The notes under the pieces are model-generated. The model worked only from the letters and a program-made list of their open reading frames with translations. It did no database searches and had not been told where the DNA came from. This document shows, one piece after another, positions 43,229-54,472 of a stretch of DNA of 64,000 bases. Each line of letters begins with the position of its first letter. Position 1 is the first letter of the stretch. A program made the position numbers and the translations under genes. The stretch is from Blastocatellia bacterium (lineage in GTDB: Bacteria; Acidobacteriota; Blastocatellia; Chloracidobacteriales; Chloracidobacteriaceae), in the NCBI GenBank assembly GCA_019695185.1, contig JAIBAN010000001.1, positions 62,001 through 126,000 on the forward strand. Direction: 5' to 3'.

Positions 43229-44761
43229 ATGTTTGATCAAGATAACGAACTGATTGCGCAACGGCGCAAAAACCTCGAAGAAATCACTGCGCTTGGATTT
43301 GAAGCCTATCCTCACCGTTTTTCCCGGACTCACACCATTACCGAAGCTGTCTCCGCGTTCGGTTGCCTGGACCGGGAGTCATTAGCCGCCGAACCGATTA
43401 CGGTTCGGGTTGCCGGGCGCATTCATGCCATCAACAAGATGGGCAAAGCCGCCTTTATCCGGTTTACCGACGGCAAATCAATGGTGCAAACCTATTTGCG
43501 GAAAGACGAAGTGGAGCCGGCAGCCTGGGAGCTTTTTCTGCGGCTGGACTTGGGCGACCACATTGGTGTGGAAGGCTTCCTGTTTCGAACCAAAACCAAC
43601 GAATTTTCCATCCATGCCAAAGCCCTGGCCTTTTTAGCCAAGGCATTGATTCCGCCGCCGGACAAATTCCACGGGTTGCAGAACAAGGAATTGCGCTACC
43701 GCCAACGCTATGCCGATTTGATTGCCAACCACGATGTGCGGGAGGTATTTGAAAAACGCGCCCGGATTTTGCGGGAGATTCGCAATTATTTTGACAGCCG
43801 GGGCTATATCGAGGTCGAAACCCCCATGCTCTCGCCGCTGGCGACCGGTGCGGCGGCCCGACCGTTCAAGACCCATCATAATGCGCTCGACATTCCGCTC
43901 TATGCCCGGATTGCACCGGAACTCTATCTCAAGCGGCTGACGGTGGGCGGATTTGAAAAAGTTTATGAACTCAACCGCAACTTCCGTAACGAAGGGCTTT
44001 CCATCAAACACAATCCCGAATTCACCATGCTGGAGTTTTATCAAGCCTACAGCAATTACGAGGAATTGATTGACCTCACGGAAGAGTTGATTACGGGCAT
44101 TGTGGAAACGGTTTGCGGCGGAACGACCGTGACCTACGAAGGAGTGGACATTTCCTTTGAACGGCCCTGGGCACGCCTGACCATGCAGGAAGCCGTGCTC
44201 AAATACTGGGAAACCAAGCCCGAAGGCGCAAAACTTGAAACTCTTGAGGATGTGATTGCCGCTGCCCAGGCCACCCATTGCGAAATTAACCCCAAGGCCG
44301 GTTTTGGCAAATGTCTGGGGGCCTTGTTTGAGCACGTGGCGGAAAAGCACCTCATCCAGCCGACTTTCATTACCCGGTTTCCGACCGAACTGAGTCCGCT
44401 TTCCAAACAGTCAGCCGATGACCCGAACTTTGTGGACCGGTTCGAACTGTTTATCAATGCGATGGAATGCGCCAACGGCTTTTCGGAACTCAACGACCCG
44501 CTCGAACAGCAGCGGCGCTTTGAGGAACAGATGCAGGCCCGCGCAGGCGGCGACGAGGAAGCCATGGTACTGGACGAGGATTATATCCGGGCCTTGGGCT
44601 ATGGGTTGCCTCCAACCGCAGGCGAAGGCATTGGCATTGACCGGATTGTCATGATTTTGACGGGACAGCGGTCCATTCGGGATGTGATTCTCTTCCCCCA
44701 CATGCGCCCTGAACGGCACCAGGAAGAACATCCGGCAGCCGAACCCCGCACGGCTGAATAA
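43229..44761 (+). CDS. lysS: Lysyl-tRNA synthetase, class II
   Basis: A 510-residue class II LysRS. An N-terminal OB-fold anticodon-binding domain ([20 protein letters not shown]) precedes the catalytic core with motif 2 region [20 protein letters not shown], the ATGAAARPF segment, and motif 3 [14 protein letters not shown]. It charges tRNA-Lys. The length is normal. The ATG at 43229 has no strong Shine-Dalgarno. Confidence 0.97.
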   Translation: MFDQDNELIAQRRKNLEEITALGFEAYPHRFSRTHTITEAVSAFGCLDRESLAAEPITVRVAGRIHAINKMGKAAFIRFTDGKSMVQTYLRKDEVEPAAWELFLRLDLGDHIGVEGFLFRTKTNEFSIHAKALAFLAKALIPPPDKFHGLQNKELRYRQRYADLIANHDVREVFEKRARILREIRNYFDSRGYIEVETPMLSPLATGAAARPFKTHHNALDIPLYARIAPELYLKRLTVGGFEKVYELNRNFRNEGLSIKHNPEFTMLEFYQAYSNYEELIDLTEELITGIVETVCGGTTVTYEGVDISFERPWARLTMQEAVLKYWETKPEGAKLETLEDVIAAAQATHCEINPKAGFGKCLGALFEHVAEKHLIQPTFITRFPTELSPLSKQSADDPNFVDRFELFINAMECANGFSELNDPLEQQRRFEEQMQARAGGDEEAMVLDEDYIRALGYGLPPTAGEGIGIDRIVMILTGQRSIRDVILFPHMRPERHQEEHPAAEPRTAE

Positions 44762-44767
44762 GAAAAA

Positions 44768-44800
44768 GGGAGAAGGCGGACACTCAAGTTCGCCTCTCCC
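44768..44800. terminator. Hairpin between convergent lysS and sucD
   Basis: GGGAGA plus GGCG pair with CGCC plus TCTCCC (one bulged A), enclosing a loop of about 12 nt. An A-run on the left and the convergent gene arrangement suggest a bidirectional terminator. Confidence 0.65.
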
Positions 44801-44805
44801 CACCT

Positions 44806-45705
44806 TCATTCTGACAAGGCTTTCCTCAAAAGCTCTGGGATTTCATGGTGGACTTCAGCCACCAAGGCTCCAGCAGCGCGGAGTGTTTCCATTTTGGCAC
44901 GTGGGCTGCCCATGCCCCGTTCCATAATCGCGCCGGCATGGCCAAAGGTAATCCCCGAAGGCATCAAATCGGCAAACTTCCCGGCAATAAAGGCCACCAG
45001 CGGTTTGGTAAACATCTTTTGTTTGAGCAGTTCAGCCGCCTGCTCCTCATAAACGCCACCCGGTTCGCCAAACAGAACAACCGCATCGGTTTCGGGGTCC
45101 GCTTCAAAGAGCGGCAAAATATCGGCAAACGTCGAGCAGGCAATCACGTCGCCACCGACGCTCAAGGCGGTGCTGATGCCAAATCCGGCTTGGTGCAGAA
45201 TCCAGGCGGTTTCGCTCGTCATCGAACCCGATTTGCTGACGATGCCAATCCTTCCAGGGGCAAACTGGAAATCCGGGTCGGTTCCCCCAATCGGGCCGAG
45301 TTTGCACTTGCCGGGCGTTAAAATTCCGACTGAAGTTGGCCCGACGATACGCGCTCCCTGGCTTTGCGCGTAGGAAAACATGTCCGAAACATCATGAATC
45401 GGCACTCGCTCGGTGATGATGTTGACGAGCTTAATGCCTTTGCTGATGGCCTCGATGGCGGCGTCTTTGGCGGAAAGGGGAGGAACGTAAATGAGGGAGG
45501 TGTTGATATCGGGAAAGGCCGTGAGCGCTTGTTTGAGCGTATCGAAAACCGGCATTCCGTGAACTTCGTCACCACCTTTGCCGGGTGTCACCCCGGCCAG
45601 GATTTTGGTCCCGTATTTGAGCATCTCGCCGGTGACAAATGCGCCTTCGCGTCCCGTGATGCCCTGAATCACAACTCTGGTCTGTTCGTTGATGAGGATT
45701 CCCAT
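44806..45705 (-). CDS. sucD: Succinyl-CoA ligase alpha subunit
   Basis: A 299-residue alpha subunit of succinyl-CoA synthetase (TCA cycle, substrate-level phosphorylation). An N-terminal CoA-binding Rossmann domain (VIQGITGREGAFVTGEML, TPGKGG) and a ligase domain with SKSGSMTSETAWIL are visible, and GHAGAI carries the phosphorylated histidine. The beta subunit gene sucC is not adjacent, which is unusual because sucCD are normally paired. The upstream neighbour is glgA, separated by a heptad hairpin. Confidence 0.95.
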   Translation of the reverse strand: MGILINEQTRVVIQGITGREGAFVTGEMLKYGTKILAGVTPGKGGDEVHGMPVFDTLKQALTAFPDINTSLIYVPPLSAKDAAIEAISKGIKLVNIITERVPIHDVSDMFSYAQSQGARIVGPTSVGILTPGKCKLGPIGGTDPDFQFAPGRIGIVSKSGSMTSETAWILHQAGFGISTALSVGGDVIACSTFADILPLFEADPETDAVVLFGEPGGVYEEQAAELLKQKMFTKPLVAFIAGKFADLMPSGITFGHAGAIMERGMGSPRAKMETLRAAGALVAEVHHEIPELLRKALSE

Positions 45706-45710
45706 AAAAA

Positions 45711-45847
45711 AATTGAGAATTGAGAATTGAGAGTTGAGAATTGAGAATTAAAATCCAGTTCAGACATGTTGCCAAAAAAAGAATTTTGAAGAAACCCTCT
45801 TTTTGAATTCTCAATTCTCAATTCTCAATTCTCAATTCTCAATTCAG
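45711..45847. repeat. Heptad inverted repeat, unit AATTGAG
   Basis: Five units (four AATTGAG, one AGTTGAG; 45711-45745) face five ATTCTCA units (45807-45841) over a loop of about 60 nt. The array runs into the glgA stop codon on one side and ends within ten bases of the sucD start on the other. Confidence 0.92.
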
Positions 45848-47268
45848 CGGTTTTGCAGGGCGCGATAGACATCCAGGTACTTTTTGGCCGAGACATCCCA
45901 CGAATGGTCAGCCTGCATGCCGTTTTTCATAATGACCTGCCACAGTTCGCGGTCCTGGTACAAAATCAGCGCCTCGTAAATCTTTTCCAGCAGTTTGTTT
46001 GACTTGTAGGGAATGAACTTGAAGCCGTTGCCATTGCGGGTGATGCGGTCAAATTCCTGAATCGTATCGTCCAGCCCGCCGGTGGCCCGGACAATCGGCA
46101 CCGTGCCATATTTCAAACTGTAGATTTGATTCAAACCACAGGGCTCAAACAGCGACGGCATGAGGAAAATATCGGCTCCGGCTTCGATGCGATGGGCCAT
46201 TTCATTGTTAAATCCAAAATAAACGCCCACCCGGTGCGGAGCGGCATCCCGCAACCGCTGGAAGAAATTCTCATACCGGGCGTCCCCCGAACCCAGCAGG
46301 ATGAAAAAGGCTCCAGCCTGCAACAGACGTCCGGAAATTTCCTGGATTAAATCAAACCCCTTTTGGTCGCTGATCCGGGAAACAACCGCGATAATCGGGC
46401 GGTCCAGTTCCTGCGGCAAATGGAACCGGCTTAACAAATCGGCTTTGCAGGTGCGTTTGCCGGAAAGGTCTTCAGGGGTGAAATGAGCTGCGATGTAGTG
46501 GTCGCTGGCCGGATTCCAGATTTCGTAATCCACCCCGTTCAAAATGCCAATCAGGTCATGGCGGCGGGCCTTGAGCAGCCCTTCCATTTTGAAACCGAAC
46601 TCTGAGGTTTGAATTTCCTGGGCATAACGGCGACTGACGGTTGAAAGCGCGTCCGCTGCCACTAGGCCGCCTTTGAGCATGCTGGCCGTTCCCCGAAATT
46701 CGAGTCCGCCGTCTGAGGTGTACAAATCAGGCGAGAGGCCGAAATATGGCAGTTGGCGCGGGTCAAAATACCCGTGAAACGCCATGTTATGGATACTGAG
46801 CAAGGTCGAAGTATCGGCAAAAAACGGGTCGTAGGAATAGACGGTTCGCAGATAAACCGGGATCAACCCCGTCATCCAGTCATTCAAATGGATGACGTCG
46901 GGCGGGACTCCCAGCCATTTGGCGGTTTCGAGCAAGGCCCGGCAAAAAAATGCAAACCGTTCCGGGTCATCCGAGTGCCCGTAAATATCTTTTCCCCGAT
47001 GAAAATATTCCGGTGCATCAATCCAGTAAATCGGCACCGTACCCATTTCCTCACGAAAAATCCGGATCGGTTTGTGCCCGTATCCAAATGGAACCGGCAG
47101 GTACTGACACACCACTTCGCCCACGTGGATCGAGTCGTACCGGGGCATGATAACCGTGACACGTTCGCCAAGTTTTTGAAGCGCTTTGGGTAAGGCCGAG
47201 GCCACATCGGCCAGCCCGCCCGTCTTGGCATAAGGAGCGACTTCGGAGGCAGCGAAGAGAATGTGCAT
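45844..47268 (-). CDS. glgA: Glycogen synthase (ADP-glucose)
   Basis: A 474-residue GT5 glycosyltransferase that extends alpha-1,4-glucan from ADP-glucose. MHILFAASEVAPYAKTGGLADV is the canonical N-terminus with the ADP-glucose-binding KTGGL motif. The C-terminal lobe shows SRISDQKGFDLI and the acceptor/donor motif PSLFEPCGLNQIYSLKYGT. The start is set at 47268 because the upstream ORF portion (LNSQFSILNSQFS) is translated repeat. Other glycogen genes are not in the window. Confidence 0.95.
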   Translation of the reverse strand: MHILFAASEVAPYAKTGGLADVASALPKALQKLGERVTVIMPRYDSIHVGEVVCQYLPVPFGYGHKPIRIFREEMGTVPIYWIDAPEYFHRGKDIYGHSDDPERFAFFCRALLETAKWLGVPPDVIHLNDWMTGLIPVYLRTVYSYDPFFADTSTLLSIHNMAFHGYFDPRQLPYFGLSPDLYTSDGGLEFRGTASMLKGGLVAADALSTVSRRYAQEIQTSEFGFKMEGLLKARRHDLIGILNGVDYEIWNPASDHYIAAHFTPEDLSGKRTCKADLLSRFHLPQELDRPIIAVVSRISDQKGFDLIQEISGRLLQAGAFFILLGSGDARYENFFQRLRDAAPHRVGVYFGFNNEMAHRIEAGADIFLMPSLFEPCGLNQIYSLKYGTVPIVRATGGLDDTIQEFDRITRNGNGFKFIPYKSNKLLEKIYEALILYQDRELWQVIMKNGMQADHSWDVSAKKYLDVYRALQNR

Positions 47269-47405
47269 AGTTGAGAATTGAGAATTGAGAATTGAGAATT
47301 GAGAATTGAGAAGAAGCAGTGGTATCGCCAGATTTTGTGAAATTTGGGTTATCAAGCACCCAGATAAAAATCAATTCTCAATTCTCAATTCTCAATTCTC
47401 AATTG
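47269..47405. repeat. Heptad inverted repeat, unit AATTGAG, seven units
   Basis: Seven units (47269-47317) face four ATTCTCA units (47374-47401) across a loop of about 56 nt. It begins at the glgA start codon and ends four bases before the rho stop. It is the same family as the next element at 45711-45847, but the loop sequence is different. Confidence 0.92.
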
Positions 47406-47408
47406 GGT

Positions 47409-48692
47409 TTAGGTGTTCATGGAAGCCAGGAACTCAGCGTTGCTCTTGGTTCGTTCCAGCCGTTCCAGAATCAATTCCATGGATTCGACACTCGACAAGG
47501 GGCTGAGGACGCGCCGCATGACGAAAATCCGGTTGAGGTCTTCGCGTGGTATGAGCAGTTCCTCTTTGCGGGTGGCCGACTTGTTGATGTCAATGGCCGG
47601 GAAGATGCGTTTTTCGATCAGTTTCCGATCAAGATGGATTTCCATGTTACCCGTGCCTTTGAATTCTTCAAAAATCACGTCATCCATGCGTGAACCGGTG
47701 TCAATCAACGCCGTGGCAATGATGGTCAAACTGCCGCCTTCTTCCAGGTTCCGGGCTGCGCCGAAAAAGCGTTTCGGGCGTTGGAGCGCGTTGGAGTCCA
47801 CCCCGCCGGAGAGGATTTTGCCCGAAGGCGGAACCGTGGCGTTATGGGCGCGTGCCAGGCGGGTGATGGAGTCAAGCAGAATCACCACGTCCCGTCCATG
47901 TTCAACCAGCCGTTTCGCTTTTTCAATCACCATGTCCGCCACTTGGACGTGCCGGGTAGCCGGTTCGTCAAAGGTGGAACTGATGACTTCGCCCTGGACG
48001 CTACGCTGCATGTCCGTCACTTCTTCGGGGCGTTCGTCAATCAGCAGCACAATCAGCATGACTTCCGGATGATTGCGGGTGATGGAATTGGCAATCGTCT
48101 GGAGCAACATGGTTTTTCCGGTGCGGGGCGGAGCCACAATCAATCCGCGTTGGCCGCGTCCAATGGGGGTGACCAGGTCCAGCACCCGTGCCGACAGATT
48201 GTCGTGGGTGGTTTCCATCATCAGGCGCTTGTGCGGATAGAGCGGCGTCAGGTTGTCAAAGAAAATCTTCTCCCGCCGGGCTTCGGGTGGCTCAAAGTTG
48301 ATAGCTTCAACCTTGATAAGGGCAAAATAGCGTTCGCCTTCCTTGGGGGGGCGAATCTGTCCGGAAATTGTGTCGCCGGTGCGCAAGTCAAATTTGCGAA
48401 TCTGTGAGGGTGAAACGTAAATGTCATCCGGTCCGGGCAGGTAGTTGTAATCCGGTGCCCGCAGAAAGCCAAAACCGTCAGGCAGGCATTCAAGTACCCC
48501 TTCGGAAAAGATCAAACCGGATTTTTCCGTCTGGGCTTGCAGGATTTTGAAGATCAACTCCTGTTTGCGCATCCCGGTTGCACCGGGAACATCCAAGTCT
48601 TGGGCGATTTGTGTCAGCTTGGAGATGTTCATCTCCTTGAGCATGGCAATATCCATCAGCCCGGTGGTTGATGTGTCAATGGGTTCGTCCAT
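47409..48692 (-). CDS. rho: Transcription termination factor Rho
   Basis: A 427-residue hexameric RNA helicase for factor-dependent termination. The N-terminal domain (about 15-50, [17 protein letters not shown]) and the cold-shock-like RNA-binding domain ([20 protein letters not shown]) are followed by the ATPase with Walker [11 protein letters not shown] and Walker [17 protein letters not shown]-loop regions ([27 protein letters not shown]) are intact. It is slightly longer than E. coli Rho (419 residues). Confidence 0.97.
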   Translation of the reverse strand: MDEPIDTSTTGLMDIAMLKEMNISKLTQIAQDLDVPGATGMRKQELIFKILQAQTEKSGLIFSEGVLECLPDGFGFLRAPDYNYLPGPDDIYVSPSQIRKFDLRTGDTISGQIRPPKEGERYFALIKVEAINFEPPEARREKIFFDNLTPLYPHKRLMMETTHDNLSARVLDLVTPIGRGQRGLIVAPPRTGKTMLLQTIANSITRNHPEVMLIVLLIDERPEEVTDMQRSVQGEVISSTFDEPATRHVQVADMVIEKAKRLVEHGRDVVILLDSITRLARAHNATVPPSGKILSGGVDSNALQRPKRFFGAARNLEEGGSLTIIATALIDTGSRMDDVIFEEFKGTGNMEIHLDRKLIEKRIFPAIDINKSATRKEELLIPREDLNRIFVMRRVLSPLSSVESMELILERLERTKSNAEFLASMNT

Positions 48693-49041
48693 GGTCGTCT
48701 GGCCCTTTTGATCAAGTGCTGGGTTGGTTCAGGCGAAGGAGGGGTTTTCACGCTGCACCAAATATCATAGCTGTGGTTGTTTGGTAACCGGAACAGGGTT
48801 ACCGCAAGGTGGCCGCTGTCAAAACGGCTCGATTTCACGTGCTTTTTGGTTGCCTCACAGGAGGTTTTTGGGTTCGCTTGCAGATGGTGTACTTCGGCGG
48901 GGACGGCATTCGATTGCCAAAGTTCCTGGGGGCTGTTGCTCCGAAACGGTATTATTGCCTTGGAAACTTTATGGTTTGGGACACATTCCAGAACTAGGCC
49001 GGGAAGGCCGAGACATTTGTCTGACACTTGTAATGCAAGGC
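48693..49041. other. Upstream region of rho, 350 nt
   Basis: The gap between engB and rho on the minus strand is probably the rho leader and promoter. It contains GGTAACC/GGTTACC (48783-48803, 7-bp stem) and a small GGCC/GGCC hairpin near 49000. rho leaders are autoregulated by Rho-dependent attenuation in other bacteria, which could apply here. No heptad repeat and no supported gene are seen. Confidence 0.45.
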
Positions 49042-49710
49042 TCAGTTCCGGTCTCCGAATTCGTTGGAGGGGTCAGTCCCATCTTCCGTTTGGGATTCCG
49101 CTGCTGCTTCCGGTTGGTCGGAAACCTTGGTTTTAGGCGGTTCGATTGCCGCTCGAATCGCACGCCAGACAAGGTCGGCACCTTTCCGGGTGATGGACGA
49201 ATACGGAATCACCTGTGGTCCAAATGCTTTTTTCAATTTAGCCAAATTGGCTGCTAGTTGATTGTTCGATAACTTGTCGGCCTTGGTGGCCACGACACAG
49301 TATGGCACCTGTTCGGCCTCCAACCAGTCGTGCATTTGCTGGTCCAGTTCCGTGGGTGCCAACCGGACATCCACAATCAGAATGCCAATCTTCAATGCTG
49401 GTCGGTCGGTTATATAGCGTTCAATCATCGGTGCCCACTGCTGGCGGATTTCCTGTGGTACACGGGCATAGCCATAGCCGGGCAAATCGACAAAATATAA
49501 GGAATTGTTAATACTGAAGAAGTTGATCTGTTGGGTTCGGCCCGGTGTACTACTGGTTTTAGCCAGTCCGCGCACGCGAAGCAGGGAATTGATTAAGCTG
49601 GATTTGCCTACGTTGGAACGCCCTAAAAATGCAACTTCAGGTAATCTGTCCGTAGGAAACTGATGCGGTGAAACTGCGCTTCGTAAAAACTGCGCCGTCA
49701 CGATCTTCAT
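49042..49710 (-). CDS. engB: Ribosome biogenesis GTP-binding protein
   Basis: A 222-residue YihA/YsxC GTPase required for 50S subunit assembly. G1 is GRSNVGKSS, G2 lies around TPGRTQQINFF, G3 is DLPGYGYA and G4 is ATKADKL. The C-terminal 25 residues are an unconserved acidic tail (EAAAESQTEDGTDPSNEF). It follows lon on the minus strand across a hairpin of the GGGTTCA family. Confidence 0.95.
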   Translation of the reverse strand: MKIVTAQFLRSAVSPHQFPTDRLPEVAFLGRSNVGKSSLINSLLRVRGLAKTSSTPGRTQQINFFSINNSLYFVDLPGYGYARVPQEIRQQWAPMIERYITDRPALKIGILIVDVRLAPTELDQQMHDWLEAEQVPYCVVATKADKLSNNQLAANLAKLKKAFGPQVIPYSSITRKGADLVWRAIRAAIEPPKTKVSDQPEAAAESQTEDGTDPSNEFGDRN

Positions 49711-49814
49711 GCTGGTTACTGATTCTTATTGTGAAATATACCGACGGCGGGAACATTTGTGCAGATACGGCTGGCACTCTACTCTGACTGAACGGATTTT
49801 GCAAGAAACTTTCT

Positions 49815-49927
49815 TCAGGGTTCAGGGTTCAGGGTTCAGGGTTCAGGGTTCAGGGAGCTTTGAGCTTTGATTCAAAATCCCCAATCTTTGGTATTCGAAA
49901 ACCCTGAACCCTGAACCCTAAACCCTA
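49815..49927. repeat. Heptad inverted repeat, unit CAGGGTT / AACCCTG
   Basis: About six CAGGGTT units (49815-49855) face about three and a half AACCCTG units (49901-49927) over a loop of about 45 nt. The right arm overlaps the lon stop codon. The loop end next to the right arm, read on the minus strand, is TTTTCGAATACC, shared with the element at 15304-15416. Confidence 0.92.
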
Positions 49928-52354
49928 TTGTTCCACCGAGGGAGTTGAGATTTGACTTCCTTTGGACATTTCGGAATTCCAAAGTGGCGGCAGGGAACCG
50001 GCTTCCTGGTTGGCTTCCGGTTTCAGAGCCAATTGGAGAACCCGGTCCACATTTTCGACCAAGTGAACGGTCATCACATCCAGCACTTCCTTGGGCACAT
50101 CAACCAAGTCTTTCTGGTTGTCTTTTGGAATCAGGACCGTGCGAATACCTGAGCGGTGAGCTGCCAGCAGCTTTTCTTTCAAGCCACCGATGGGCAACAC
50201 TTTGCCGCGCAGGGTAATTTCACCGGTCATGGCAACATCCTTGCGAATGGGTGTATCCGTCAGTGCCGATACGATAGATGTCGCAATCGTAATACCGGCG
50301 GAAGGCCCGTCCTTGGGAATAGCTCCTTCGGGGATGTGAATGTGAATATCGTACCGTTTGTAAAACCCTGGCGAGATACCAAGATGTGTCGCACGGGCGC
50401 GCACATAGCTGATGGCAGCCCGCGCGGATTCCTGCATGACTTCGCCCAGTTTTCCGGTGAGAGTCAACTGGCCCCGCCCTGGCATGAGAGTGGTTTCGAT
50501 ATGCAGCACTTCTCCGCCGACTTCGGTCCAGGCCAGCCCGGTTGACAGCCCCACTTCGCTTTCCTCTTCCATCATTTGCGGACGGAACTTGATGGGACCC
50601 AGGTATCCTTGGGCAGCTTCCGGAGAGACAATTTCGTGAAAATTGTCCTTTTCCGTCGTTAAGACCAGTTTTCGGGCAACTTTCCGGCAGATGGAGGAAA
50701 TTTCACGTTCCAGGCTCCGCACCCCGGCTTCACGAGTGTAATGCTGAATCACCGTGGTCACGGCTGTATCGCTAAAGTCGAGTTGGTCGGCCTTGATGCC
50801 ATTGGTTTCCCGTTGTTTGGGAATCAGATAGCGGCGGGCAATCTCGGTCTTTTCCCGTTCGGTATAACCGGAAAGCCGAATGATTTCGAGCCGGTCCTGC
50901 AAAGCTGCCGGAATCGTATGAAGGACGTTGGCCGTGGCAATGAACATGACTTTGGAAAGGTCATATTCGACATCCAAATAATGGTCCTGGAAGGTGCTGT
51001 TTTGTTCCGGGTCGAGCACTTCGAGCAGGGCTGACGACGGGTCGCCCCGAAAATCCATTCCCAATTTGTCAATTTCATCCAGCAAAATGAGCGGATTGAC
51101 GGTTCCGGCTTTTTTCATCATCTGGATAATCTGGCCGGGAAGCGCTCCGATATAGGTCCGCCGATGGCCTCGAATTTCAGCTTCGTCTCGCACGCCACCC
51201 AGGGAAAGCCGTACAAACTTACGTCCGGTGGCTTTGGCAATCGAACGTCCCAAGCTGGTCTTTCCGACTCCTGGCGGGCCGACAAAACATAAAATCGAAC
51301 CCTTCGGGTTATCCACCAGTTGCCGCACGGCCAGAAATTCCAGAATCCGTTCTTTGACTTTTTCCAGTCCGTAATGGTCGGCTTCCAGGACGTCTTCAGC
51401 TACTTTGAGGTCAGTGACTTCTTCAGAGCGTTCTTTCCAGGGCACGGCCAACAGCCATTCCAGATAGTTGCGGGAAACAGCGGATTCCGCCGACATGGGG
51501 GGCATCTGCTCAAGCCGTTTCAGTTCGGAAATGGCTTTGTTATAGGCGTCCGGCGACATTCCGGCAGCGTCAATCTTTTTCTTGAGTTCTTCAAGTTCAG
51601 CTTTTTCGTCTTTGCGGCCCAGTTCCTTGTTGATTGCCTTGATCTTTTCGTTCAGGTAATACTCTTTCTGGGCCCGCTCCATCTGCTTTTTGACCCGGCC
51701 TTGCAGAGCCCGGTCCACCTGGAGTTTTTCAAGTTCGACATCCAGAATTTCAATCAGCCGCATGAGGCGTTCCGGCAGGGTGAAAATCTCCAGAATGCTT
51801 TGCTTTTCCTCAACGGTGATTTTGAGATGGTTGGCAATCGCATCCGCCAGCCGGGATGGGTCTTCAATTTGAAGGTCGGCGTGCAGGTTCTCCGGATTGT
51901 CAGGGTTTTGCCGCACGTATTGATCAACCAGCGAGGTCAGCTTGGCCATCAGGGCGCTGACCCGTGGGCTGCGTTCAACCACACTGGATGACCGGCGCAC
52001 AGTTGCAGTCCAGTACCCATCGGGATGTTCGGCAAAACGCATGGCGCGGGCGCGTTCAATGCCTTCGAATTGGACCTTGATATTGCCGTCTGCCAGTTGC
52101 AGATGATGGGAAATGCGGGCCAGGGTTCCAACCTGAAAAACCTGCTCGGTGGAGGGTTCTTCAATGGTGGCATCGTGTTGAGTTGCCAAAAAAATGATCC
52201 GGTCACCTTTGAGGGCCTGAACCATGGCATTGACTGAAGGCGGACGGCCAATCTTAAACCGGACCACCGTGTGGGGAAACACGACGACATCCCGAATCGG
52301 TACCATCGGATATTGCGCCACATCATCCGGCGTACTGTCGTGATATTCTTCCAT
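49925..52354 (-). CDS. lon: ATP-dependent Lon protease
   Basis: An 809-residue LonA. An N-terminal substrate-binding domain ([19 protein letters not shown]) and a coiled coil lead to the AAA+ module with Walker [14 protein letters not shown] and Walker [12 protein letters not shown]. The protease domain has the catalytic serine in [10 protein letters not shown] and the lysine in [12 protein letters not shown]. It degrades misfolded and regulatory proteins. It forms a cluster with clpX, clpP and tig upstream, 68 nt from clpX. Confidence 0.97.
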   Translation of the reverse strand: MEEYHDSTPDDVAQYPMVPIRDVVVFPHTVVRFKIGRPPSVNAMVQALKGDRIIFLATQHDATIEEPSTEQVFQVGTLARISHHLQLADGNIKVQFEGIERARAMRFAEHPDGYWTATVRRSSSVVERSPRVSALMAKLTSLVDQYVRQNPDNPENLHADLQIEDPSRLADAIANHLKITVEEKQSILEIFTLPERLMRLIEILDVELEKLQVDRALQGRVKKQMERAQKEYYLNEKIKAINKELGRKDEKAELEELKKKIDAAGMSPDAYNKAISELKRLEQMPPMSAESAVSRNYLEWLLAVPWKERSEEVTDLKVAEDVLEADHYGLEKVKERILEFLAVRQLVDNPKGSILCFVGPPGVGKTSLGRSIAKATGRKFVRLSLGGVRDEAEIRGHRRTYIGALPGQIIQMMKKAGTVNPLILLDEIDKLGMDFRGDPSSALLEVLDPEQNSTFQDHYLDVEYDLSKVMFIATANVLHTIPAALQDRLEIIRLSGYTEREKTEIARRYLIPKQRETNGIKADQLDFSDTAVTTVIQHYTREAGVRSLEREISSICRKVARKLVLTTEKDNFHEIVSPEAAQGYLGPIKFRPQMMEEESEVGLSTGLAWTEVGGEVLHIETTLMPGRGQLTLTGKLGEVMQESARAAISYVRARATHLGISPGFYKRYDIHIHIPEGAIPKDGPSAGITIATSIVSALTDTPIRKDVAMTGEITLRGKVLPIGGLKEKLLAAHRSGIRTVLIPKDNQKDLVDVPKEVLDVMTVHLVENVDRVLQLALKPEANQEAGSLPPLWNSEMSKGSQISTPSVEQ

Positions 52355-52422
52355 ACAAACTTCTTTCTCTTTCTCGGTTTGGGTGCAAAAAGTTCGGCCA
52401 CATTGGTGCCGGTCACCCTACT

Positions 52423-53655
<1,233 letters not shown>

Positions 53656-53675
53656 GACACGCTCCAAGTGGGTTT

Positions 53676-53762
53676 TTTGAGTTTTGAATTTTGAATTTTG
53701 AATTTTGAATGAGTGGTTCTCATCGCCACGTTCACTCAAAACGCAAAATTCAAAATGCAAAA
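53676..53762. repeat. Heptad inverted repeat, unit TTTTGAA
   Basis: Four perfect TTTTGAA units (53682-53709) face diverged units (CAAAACG, CAAAATT, CAAAATG, CAAAACT type) at 53738-53762 over a 28-nt loop. It sits between clpP and clpX, extends almost from stop to start, and is A/T-rich unlike its surroundings. Confidence 0.82.
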
Positions 53763-53778
53763 CTGCTCAGCACGTTGA

Positions 53779-54384
53779 TTACTCCCGATGGGAAAGGACC
53801 TGGTCAATCAGGCCATATTCCATAGCCTGTTGAGCGCTCATAATCCGGTCACGTTCCACATCGCGCTCGATAACTTCCAGTGATTGCCCCGTGTGCTTGG
53901 CCAGAATCTCACTCGTCAGCCCCCGCATCCGCATCAATTCATCAGCATGAATGCGGACATCGGTTGCCTGGCCGGAAATACCACCATGGATCGAAGGTTG
54001 GTGAATCAAAATTCGTGAATTGGGCAACGCAAAGCGTTTGCCTTTGGTGCCGGCGGTCAGGAGCAGGGCTCCCATCGAAGCGCATTGACCGACACAAATC
54101 GTGGTCACATCCGGACGGATGAACTGCATTGTGTCGTAAATGGCCATGCCCGCCGTGATTGAACCACCCGGACTGTTGATGTAAAGGGAAATGTCACGTT
54201 CCGGATCCTCGGCTTCGAGGAACAAGAGCTGGGCGACGACCAGATTGGCGATTACGTCGTCAATCGGCGTCCCGATGAAAATGATGTTGTCTTTGAGAAG
54301 GCGCGAGTAAATGTCGTAAGCGCGTTCGCCGCGCCCGGTCTGCTCGACCACCATTGGAACCAAGGTTGAAACAGGTTTCATCAT
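53779..54384 (-). CDS. clpP: ATP-dependent Clp protease proteolytic subunit
   Basis: A 201-residue serine peptidase forming the ClpP barrel. The catalytic Ser103 lies in GQCASMGA and His128 in ILIHQPS; the handle and the ERDVERDR segment are typical. It acts with ClpX from the next gene. The order tig-clpP-clpX-lon is the conserved proteostasis cluster. An inverted repeat of 13 bp lies 30 nt upstream. Confidence 0.97.
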   Translation of the reverse strand: MMKPVSTLVPMVVEQTGRGERAYDIYSRLLKDNIIFIGTPIDDVIANLVVAQLLFLEAEDPERDISLYINSPGGSITAGMAIYDTMQFIRPDVTTICVGQCASMGALLLTAGTKGKRFALPNSRILIHQPSIHGGISGQATDVRIHADELMRMRGLTSEILAKHTGQSLEVIERDVERDRIMSAQQAMEYGLIDQVLSHRE

Positions 54385-54413
54385 TGTGAAATCAATCCTA
54401 CTGAAGAAACAGA

Positions 54414-54458
54414 ATCTGTGCTATCTGGGCACATAACATGAGTGAAGATAGCACAGAT
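54414..54458. promoter_or_regulatory. 13-bp inverted repeat between tig and clpP
   Basis: ATCTGTGCTATCT and AGATAGCACAGAT pair perfectly around 19 nt. It lies in the 88-nt gap upstream of clpP. It is not a CIRCE element (TTAGCACTC-N9-GAGTGCTAA) and not a heptad repeat. It could be an operator for a stress regulator, a processing site or a terminator of tig; no T-tract follows on the minus strand. Confidence 0.5.
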
Positions 54459-54472
54459 ATGAAACTTTGGAA

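Noticed and set aside
48693-49041. tRNA or small RNA gene upstream of rho
   Set aside because: No cloverleaf or known RNA motif could be traced; only two short hairpins are visible.
54414-54458. CIRCE operator for HrcA
   Set aside because: Arm sequence and spacer length differ from TTAGCACTC-N9-GAGTGCTAA.
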